From contig NW_025939587.1 of assembly GCF_000764305.2 (NCBI RefSeq), forward strand, positions 124,001-188,000: a DNA stretch of 64,000 nucleotides, in the 5' to 3' direction. How positions within the stretch are numbered: position 1 is the first letter of the stretch; every line of letters begins with the position of its first letter. Positions 54,943 through 64,000 of this stretch are shown here, in pieces. The DNA is from Hyalella azteca. Taxonomy: Eukaryota > Arthropoda > Malacostraca > Amphipoda > Hyalellidae. A program made the position numbers and the translations under genes. A model generated the notes under the pieces. That model was not told the origin of the DNA and did not search any database. It worked only from the letters and a program-made list of their open reading frames with translations.

Positions 54943-55551
54943 AGTGCGTCACTATTTTTGACAATTTGACACCTTATTTTATCTGAGTGTGTTAGGTTGC
55001 ACCGCGATAACGCTGCTGCAGACGTTAGGACCTGTCACTGGGTCCTCGCGGGTCTTGTTCCCAAGAACTCACGCCCTCCTCGTACTTTTGAAAAAAATGC
55101 CGACTTTTTTATCTCAGTTGAAGGAGACGTCGTGTTTTTTAGCTTATTTTACTATTTATTTTATCTCTTCGTAAATTTTACGCAATTTCTAGTTCAAACT
55201 TTGGCTGCTACCGCTTGCAGCTCTTGGTAATTTTTTATTGATTTTTAATACAATATAAAGACATAACGACTCTGTTTGGATAATACATTTGTATGCAATT
55301 ATTAACTTTTATTCATACCTAGCAAGAAAATTCCTGGAACAATATAAAGACCGGTAGCATTAATTCGAGCCTCTGTTTATGCGTTGTCAGTTGCATCAAA
55401 CACCTCAAAGCTTGACAAGTTAACACACAAATGATTCAGTTAATAAGTACCGACAGCATCTAGCTGCTCTTGAACATAATACGCAATACCTGTATAACAT
55501 AACAGCTTAGCGCTTACCAGCAGTACATAAAATTAATTTAGTATTCTGTAT

Positions 55552-56090
55552 AGCGTCGCGCTCGCCAGTGATACACAGCACCTATTTGAAGTATCCAGCG
55601 TCGCGCTCGCCAGTGATACACAGTACCTATTTGAAGTATCCAGCGTCGCGCTCGCCAGTGATACACAGTACCTATTTAAAGTATCCAGCGTCGCGCTCGC
55701 CAGTGATACACAGTACCTATTTAAAGTATCCAGCGTCGCCCTAGCCAGTGATACACAGTACCTATTTAACGTATCCAGCGTCGCGCTTGCCAGTGATACA
55801 CAGTACCTATTTAAAGTATCCAGCGTCGCGCTAGCCAGTGATACACAGTACATATTTAGTGTACGTATTTGAGAAAGAAAAACGTAATATATTAAACGTT
55901 CTCAGCGTCGCGCTCTCCAGTGATACATGGTACATATTTAATGTACGTATATGAAAAAGAAAAAAGCAATATATTTACCGTTCTCAGCGTTGCGCTCGCC
56001 AGTGATACATAGTACATATTTAATGTACGTATTTGAAAAGGCAGAACGTAATATATTCAACGTTCTCAGCGTCGCGCTTGCAGTTAGTTC
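55552..56090 (-). repeat. Two-tier tandem array, 45-bp and longer units
   Basis: 55552-55850 holds about seven 45-bp units (ccagcgtcgcgctcgccagt then gatacacagtacctatttaaagtat, given in parts). From 55895 to about 56090 the same core recurs in three longer units (about 80-90 bp) with an added AT-rich arm. The period of 45 keeps one minus-strand frame open as a 15-residue repeat (YCVSLASATLDTLNR). I treat this as non-coding. Confidence 0.92.
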
Positions 56091-59000
56091 GCTTAGATCG
56101 CATGCTTGTCGGCCGTAGTGCCGCTCCAAGTTCTGGCTTACCGCGCCACCGGATAAAATCCCCACTCAATGTTAGTGATTTGCACCAATAAAAACTTGAC
56201 TGGAGTCATAATAGTTCTTGAATATTTAGAAAATTTTGTCGCGTGGAGAAGTTGCAGCGCAATTTTTTTAGCTTATAGCCGTGGCCACTGGTGTTGGTTC
56301 TTGTTTCAAATTCTAGTAACCCTTCAGGGACCTTGTATAGACCATGAGTATACTTTTATACTTCAATGAGGTCCCCATGCAGACGTCGATAAATTACCAG
56401 ATGTACAATGGTACAGCCAATAATCTACATTACTCAAGCCAATACTTATAAGGAAAACTTCGCCGCACGAATGACGTGTGAATTCGCCATAATTTTTCCC
56501 ATAGGCGGCAACGCACAGCAATTTTCACATAACCGTACATTGACAGAGCACGTACTAACATTGATGAGAGCGTTTTCATTTCCAAATGGCCCTTGATATC
56601 AATACAACATCGATCGTTATTTATTGCAGTGTAATATACAGCTAAAATTCCTTCTCACTTCATTTCAAAATTTTCTCAATAATTCACTAAAGATTTTTGT
56701 CGTGCATAAACAAAAAGATAAGGCTGTAAAATATTGTTCTTCAGGCAAGAAGAATAAAATTTTCAATGGATTCAACGAAACTCGCATCATTGCCAAATAG
56801 GAGCAGAACAAAATTGTTCACAAAAAAAGCTTTAGTCAAATAACATTATTTTAGCGGTTGCTGCGTGCCCAGCTTCTAACTTACCGGGTAGCTTGCCTAT
56901 GCTCGCAATAGCCCAATTTTCAGCACAATTTTCACCGGATTTTTATACAAAAGTCCAGCATTTATGAGGTGAGCAATGTTGAGCTTTCATCAAAATCCTG
57001 CTTTTGTGAGCCCTGATAAACGAGCTCGGGACAGCAGCTCCATAGGCCCAGATTGCGGGCTGATCTAAAAGAATCACGCCCCTGGGCCGGCCCCTTCCAT
57101 ACGACCACCGACTCAATTGCCTCCACCACTTTATTTCCTCTTCTAGTGCCGTATTTATCCTTTCTTGAGGTTTCTTCAAGATCTGTTCTTTCCCTCGTAG
57201 GAAGTTTTTGAATAGAATTCGAGAGAGAACTTAATGCAGGAACTTAATCAAAGTGATTAAAATTCGGGAAAGGTGCAAGACTCCAAGAATGCAGGAACAA
57301 TAACTGATTTTTTATAACTCGTTCTCAATACTAATACATATAACCTAGACTCAGAAAAAACAATGAGTCATTTTGTTCAAATATTGAAACGATTTTTTAT
57401 CAATAGCACGAGCAAAGATCGGATGTAACACTTGGAAAGAAAGCATTTCTGCCGGGACGACTATAGGTCGAGATGACTCACATATGGGCAAAAGGCATCG
57501 CTAACTAGGAAAAATTTCAATCCTCCATCTGATTAGAACCTCAAATTTCTCAGAAGGAACCTAGAGACGGCATGATAATATCCAATAAAGATAATGGTCT
57601 GTAAAAAATTATATCTATTCATACTTTCCTAGTAGTAGTAAATGCGTTCCTTTAATTTCTCGTTCTTTTACTTAGAGAAAATATGTGATTGTTGTTCTCA
57701 ATACTGATATGGATTGCTGAATACCGACGAGGATTGCTAAAATCCCGGAAAGAGTTCCAAATACTTAATTTGTGTACTAAATACTAACATTGAATAGTAA
57801 AAAGAATTTTTTATTCATATTAGGGCCAATATTCCGTTTTCCCTCGTTTACCCTCTTCACCTTCTACCATCGTTTATATATGGTAGTGTGCATAACTTCA
57901 AATAATTTCCTTCACTGTTAAACGAAATCCTTAATTTTTTAAAAAGATTGTCGCTTCTTCAAAAGTCCGAAACACGAGCGAAGTCTTGATTTTACCGCCT
58001 AACTTTATAAATATTTTAATTATTCCTCAGTACTGAACAAATTCAGATGCAGATTCATGCCTCAGCAATGCTTCAAATTGCAGAACAAGCTCGTACTCTG
58101 GGGGAACAGTAGCTGCGAATCTTTCTAATTGAGAATAATGAGCTTCGGGCCTGGTCCGGAAATTTCCTTCTGCAGTAATGTTGCAAAAGCGTTTTATATT
58201 TTAATATATTGAAAAATGAATTTACATATTAATAAGGCTCAAATTATTCTCATTGTCTCTTGCGCTTCGCTGCTGTTGGATGTCAAACTCTGACGACTCA
58301 TTAAGAGAGCGACTGGACCTGGAATATTTCCAGTTTAAACATTTCGATGTCGCTTTGAACTCGCGAGTGACAATTCCCAGCTGATTTTATTAAATAAAAA
58401 TGACTGGTCTTTTTAACGGTTGCAATGCAGTAAATTGATACCGCTGCCTACAAATATTTTGGTATTCATTCTTTGAAAAGTAATTTAGCTAGTTTCTAGT
58501 GAATTTTAGAATAATTGTATTGAAGTCATGTTTGAATTTCCTTTTTATATTCTGATTCTGACCAAATTTTAAGTGGAATAACCTCGAAAAATTATAAGTA
58601 AAGGAACGAGTTGCAACAACAGCTTGTCTTCCCAAGAAGTTAAACACAAAAATTAAATTATGATGAAATGCCATAACGGATGATTTGTCAAAAAGTTCAT
58701 GAACTATTTTAATTGGCATTAATAAGTAATGGGTAATGGGTATTAATATTTTAATGGGTAATAATAAGTAATTAAGTAATGGGTGAATGGGTATTAATAA
58801 TTAATAAAATACAATGAGGAAAATGTATATTTTTACTTCAGAAGTTTCTGACTAATGGATGAGCGTATTCACAAATGGTGCACTCAATTTAGGTTGAGAT
58901 TCGTTGCAATTTTTTTTTTTTTTATTTCCATGAAAGTTAAACATTTGAATATCGAAATACCGAGACAAGTTGAAACAAACTCTGCTAAATTTCAACTCCG

Positions 59001-59693
59001 TGCGTAGGACATGAGCTTTTTTGAACCTCAACACAGACTTGTGAAGTAAAAAATGTAGAGAAAGATTTGAAAATATAAGATTAACAGTTTTGGAAAAAAG
59101 TAAACGCCATTAACATCATCACAAAACCTCACATAGTCGTAAACGTCACGTGAGCCGAGCCTATTTATTTATTGGTACCTCCATGTCTTTAATTCGCCGA
59201 AAAAGACTCGTAATGGTCGCCATACTTCAGACTCGTAGTGTTTTATCTCACTCAACACTGTAACGAATTACTTCCTGACGCTGACATCTCACTGTCAGCC
59301 TGATGTGCATCACAGCAGGCAACTGACATCGCCAGACATCGTTTGTTTTCAGAGCAATTTAGTGAACAGTTAAATTTTTTCTCGAGCAATTTACTTAAAC
59401 AGTTCGATTTTTTCTTGAAACTGATGGGATGACTGGCTTCTTGGCCTCGTTTCTTCACAGACGAACCAAAAAATATAGGCGTTCCACTGTGATATGTTAA
59501 TACTAATCTTATTGCCGTCTGTAGACATATGCATTATCATGGAATGTTTTCGCTGACATATGAACATGAAATTGTGTACAATTATAAAGACACAAGTAGC
59601 CTCACGCAAAATGCCTCATGGCATGAGCATTGTCTTGATACAATTTTTAAACCTATCGTGATGATCCTGCAAAGCCGTTTCTATTTTTTGTAG

Positions 59694-60302
59694 TAAAAAC
59701 TTATTAACATTATTCTTAGCAACTATGAAGTCACATTTGGCTCCAGGATTTAAGCTCTGAGCTTCTAGTTTTTAAGTTCTAGCTTCAAGGTTTGCCTATT
59801 ATATGGCTTGTGCAACGCAAATGATAGTCCACTATCATGATCAAATTAACGAAGTTTTCTCTGTCTGTAAATGTTATTTAAACCCATTAATTCACTTGCA
59901 ATATGAGTTTAATTCACTTAGATTCACTTCGACGACGAGTCGTTCATTAGTCTTACATCAATAATAGGCCACATACTTCTCATAATTTATATTTTTATAC
60001 GAAAAACTTATTAACATTACTCCTTGCACTATGAAATCACATTTAGGCTCCAGGATTGAAGCTCTGAGCTTCTAGTTCTTAAGTTCAAGCTTCGAGGTTT
60101 GCTGTTATGTGGCTTGTGCTACGCAAATCATAAGCCACTAATTAACATGATCGAATTAACGAAGTTTTCTCTATCTGTAAATGTTAATTAAACCCATCAA
60201 ATTACTTGGAATATAAGTTTAATTCTCTTAGAATTCACTTCGACGACGGAGTCATTTATTAGTCTTACATCAATAATAGGCCACATACTTCTCATAATTT
60301 AT
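59694..60302 (+). repeat. About 300-bp tandem duplication
   Basis: 59694-59990 and 60001-60302 are about 90% alike, from aaaacttattaacatta to cacatacttctcataattt. Confidence 0.93.
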
Positions 60303-61074
60303 GAGCAACAGCAACTATGACAAGTATTAGAACAGTATTGATGCCGGTTCAGGCGATATTTGTGATGCAGCGACCTCACTAATATAGGACTTCAATATCT
60401 AAATGAGCAAAACTCTAACGAACTCACAAATATAGTTTTCCAATATCTGTATATGAGCAAAAACTCAAACGATCGAACTATCTTAAAAATATGCACGAAG
60501 ATCCCTTAAGTTAATTTACGTATGTGTTCTATAATTCTATAATATTTACGTATGTGTTCTATAATTCTATAATAAGTTCTGCAATTCCGTAATAACATAG
60601 CATATAAGCGAAATGTTCCTTGAACTGGCGTGCAAGAAGTCGCGATTTTCGAGCAAGATCACGAGAAGTCATTTATCTTGGCGCCGCCGTCTCGCTTCCC
60701 AGGGAATCCTATTGAGTCCTGCAGCCAGGATTGCTTGCCTGCCCCTGAGTTACAACGCTCGGCCGCTGATGAATCCCCACTGGGCTGCCGGATCCTATAG
60801 ATGCAGCATTCAGTCCTCCTCTCGCTGATTATTCAATTTCCTTACGCATCCGGTCTCAAACATTTTAACTTCCGGGTAAAAGAATTTTTTCATATTTTCT
60901 TTCGTGTGAAGTCGACGACTGATAATTCACAATGACCTTAGAAAGGGGCAGTTTAACCTTTTATTGATATAAAACGATCAGTGTCGTACTTTATTGTATT
61001 TATCTATCGATTTTCATCCAGCTTTACCAGTCACTGCACGCGTATGAGAAATTCATTCAACGCACTGAATTTAC

Positions 61075-61535
61075 TGATAAAAATAATATGTGTTTAAAAA
61101 TTACTTTTTAAGATAACAATGAATTTCAAATTTCATTTTCAAATATTGAAGAAAATTAATTTATATATTTTTGTTTCATATACAAAATTTAAAGTTTTAA
61201 AATTATTAATTCTCTCTATTTATTCATCCATTGTGTCTGACATTTCGAAAGTTTACAAAATTTCAGATCGATTGGACAGGTAGAAGTGTGTTAAATATTG
61301 ATTGTAAGATTTGTAGCAGACAAAATTATTTTTCAATTTTTCTTAATATTAAACAAATTATTTTTAAAATTTTTTAAATTATTCATTCTGTCAATTGATT
61401 CAGGCATTGTCTCCAACTTTACGCAAGTGTACAAAATTTCATATCGATAGGAAAAGTAGAAGTGTATTAAATTCCGATAATATAAAATTTGAAGCAGACA
61501 AACAGACAAACAACAAAAAGTGAAGATAAAGAGAT
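61075..61535 (+). mobile_element. Two copies of the repeat seen at 19430-19735
   Basis: A long copy (about 61075-61330) is followed directly by a 3'-only copy (about 61370-61535). Both carry the gatcgattggacaggtagaa-type motif, a conserved agatttg or aaatttg, and a cagacaaa tail. The head-to-tail placement fits insertion near an existing copy. Confidence 0.6.
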
Positions 61536-64000
61536 TTAAAATGGAAATTTTAAATATTCTTAACTTACGCTGAATGCACACGGAAGGAGTCAGAGAAAAT
61601 TCATCTCCAAATTTGACATTTCATGATGTAAAAGGAAGATGGTGAACTCTCCGGCCGGTGCGCCGAGTTTCACGCGCCCGTATATACGCATGTCGTGTAG
61701 CGTTGCCGCGACGCTGGTCTCTTTAATAGACGCCGTCGATCATGGCGGATGACAAGGAGGCGTCTCATCCATCCACATTACGTCACTGCCATTTGTGGGG
61801 CCCGACACCGAAACTTGCCCACACTTCACGCTGTATAAGCGACATGGTGGATATTGGTGCACTCTTAGCATCCGCTAGCATTGATGAACGACGTTCACTA
61901 TGTGTAAATCAAAGAAATTATATTGTTTCATTCAGAAAGTGATTAAGGACACCTTATTATTTAGTTCGGCTAATGTTGATACATATACGGCTACTGTTAA
62001 CTGGCCATTCCGGTGTCGACCACGTGAGCAAAATGTGTCCGAAACACCTTTAGCCAAAACGCTAAAATGAATTAAGGTATGCGATTGTTCTTAATTATGA
62101 TTAAAGGATATATGCATGAATGGATACGACATTCATGAAAAATTCATGATTATTTCAAATAAACGTACAATAAATGTTCATTTTTTTCACCGGTAATTAT
62201 ATCAAGTTAGTATCAAAAAAACTCACTGCTCATATTCTGCGTGCGTTCTTCCTTAATAATTGAATATTTCTATCAATCTAGGCCATGGACATCACAAATG
62301 AAGCCCCTTTTATCAGCAGCATTCCCGCTCGGCCGTTTCGTCCCATTTCTGGCCTGAGCCGATTTTTTTCGATGGTTCAATCGCCGGTCGCAGACGCAGC
62401 TAACGACTAGCCAAGCTTTCCAATCAGTGGGTCGCTTGCTCGGGACTTTCTGTAGAAATACATCAGGTTTAAACTGTGAAAGCCCAGCAGTATTTTTTCA
62501 AGTCCTCTCGAAATGCCGTTACGGTTGAGCTTCCAACAGCTACAACTCCAAAGATGTTCCGAACTTTGCTCAAAAACTTCCGGCTTTTACGATCAGAAGT
62601 TTTGGTATAACTGTCGATGTGGGGATTGCAGGAGCGGATTATCTCTGTGAGTGTTCCTTTCGACCTTATAGCATCACAAGAGCCGGTATTTATGTCAGCA
62701 AATGCCTCTTTGATGAGCGAACTTCATCCGCACACATAAAAAAATCTTTCACTAAAACTTCCGGGCAAACAGCGATTCGCAAATAAATATTATATTGAAA
62801 ATGTGTTATAAGTAGAAATATTTTTAATGCATGATCGTGCTAGGAATCGTGATTGTAGAGATTTAGTTTTATATGGGACAATGTTTTTCCATAGTGTGAT
62901 TACCGAGGAACTTTTAAATAATTTTTTTATTATTGAGGGCAAAATTATTGTAATATGGAGGGCAAATTCAAGTCATGCTGCGTCAGTCAGGCAAGCAATT
63001 CAATTATGCTATTAATTCCCAGTTTTTGAAGAGGTTGTTAAATTAAGATTAGTGACCCTCCGACAGATTAACTTTCAAATAACAAACAAATGCTATTCAA
63101 ATGGCAAGAAATATGTCCCTATAGAAGCAAAAGACACAAAATCTAGCCCCGTGATTTTTACATGTTCATTTAATTTTTTCTTATCTCGTTTGCATACTTT
63201 AGATCACAGTAATTTCTAATCTCATTGAGTTTAGCTCATCTCCGCTTTCTTTTCCCCATATTTTATCTCATAAACAGATACCTTTCGATCAGAAATATAC
63301 ATAGAGAGTAAGATGCAAGTCACTAGGCCACGCTGTGTCGGCGCAAGTAATATGAACTCTCAGATGAGCCTCGGGCGTGCAAATATTGCGCAGCAAACAG
63401 CCCAAATCTCGTCAATATTAGGCCAGGTGACGACGACTAACTGACGTTGTGTGGAGAGCTCTCGAGACCGCGACTGATTACGGCCGACCTCGTAGCTTGT
63501 GTTGTCTCGGGCACTCAAGTGACCGTCGAATGTATGTCACTCAATGAAATTCATGAATATCGAAGCAAGTTCAAATATCAAAACTCATGAGCTCTAACAA
63601 TTGACTGCCAGCTTTAAGGTAAGTTTGAAGGAAAGGATTGATGACAAATATACAATGAATGATGGCAAGTTTGGTCAACGAATTGAATTTTGATTGTCTC
63701 GTGGATTCTGAACGATTGCTGCAAAACGACTTTTCGTGGATTTCCTCACGACTTGCCTGACTAAGAGACTAAAATATCTTTCAATTAATAGCCACTCAAT
63801 AATCCTTAGGAAGTATTTCACAACAAATGCATCAAATATACAATCCCAATATTTGATTTACTCATCTAATGTCTGGGTTGTTATCCACGCCAATTGTTAT
63901 CCGAAATACTGCTGCGCCGGGCTACCGAAGCTGATACTATTGCATCTATAAATCGAAAGCTTGAATTAAGTCGTTTGCTCGACTTATAATGGAGTCCTTA

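Larger units (their letters stand above)
54943..64000. other. Intergenic or intronic DNA, no gene supported
   Basis: AT-rich, with several GC-richer islands (about 56870-57180, 60610-60830, 61630-61860, 62280-62700, 63310-63520) lacking a convincing exon. Tandem and dispersed repeats are listed separately. Confidence 0.45.

Noticed and set aside
55533..55853. 106-codon minus-strand frame with a 15-residue repeat
   Set aside because: The period of 45 bp keeps the frame open. There is no start context, splice site or flanking coding signal.

Overview
The window is nuclear DNA from an animal. It is AT-rich, with split genes, GT-AG introns and many minisatellites and decayed transposons. The one gene recognised with confidence is a netrin receptor of the UNC5 family on the plus strand. 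Sixteen coding exons between 3386 and 21728 join in consistent phase to give 1008 residues and a stop. They cover two Ig domains, two thrombospondin type 1 (TSP1) repeats, a transmembrane helix, ZU5, UPA and a C-terminal death domain. The exon or exons for the signal peptide were not found and may lie 5' of 3386 or outside the window. Intron sizes and the transposon types suggest an arthropod, perhaps a crustacean; this is an inference.

Layout: 1-3385 has no supported exon. 3386-21728 is unc5. 21729-27390 is its 3' flank, with possible poly(A) signals, a MITE-like repeat and two tandem copies of a decayed mobile-type gene. The remainder, 27391-64000, is mostly AT-rich intergenic or intronic DNA. 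It holds a few isolated candidate exons: an ankyrin repeat on the minus strand at 27391-27494, two unrecognised minus-strand frames near 36-37 kb, a possible minus-strand first exon at 42576-42669, and a possible plus-strand last exon at 46916-47100. It also holds many local duplications and tandem arrays.

The most unusual feature is the way tandem repeats sit on the splice junctions of unc5. Short stretches that contain an exon edge plus its splice site are copied into the adjoining intron for exon 3 (donor, a GC donor), exon 8 (acceptor), exon 11 (acceptor), exon 12 (donor) and exon 15 (donor). A 450-bp block carrying TSP1 exon 6 and its acceptor is also copied downstream of the transmembrane exon, where it forms a truncated pseudo-exon. 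These give the gene many decoy splice sites, several of which would produce receptors lacking cytoplasmic domains if used. No transcript data are available here, so use of any decoy is speculative.

All exon calls come from reading translations, splice consensus, phase continuity and remembered family features. No alignment or database search was run.
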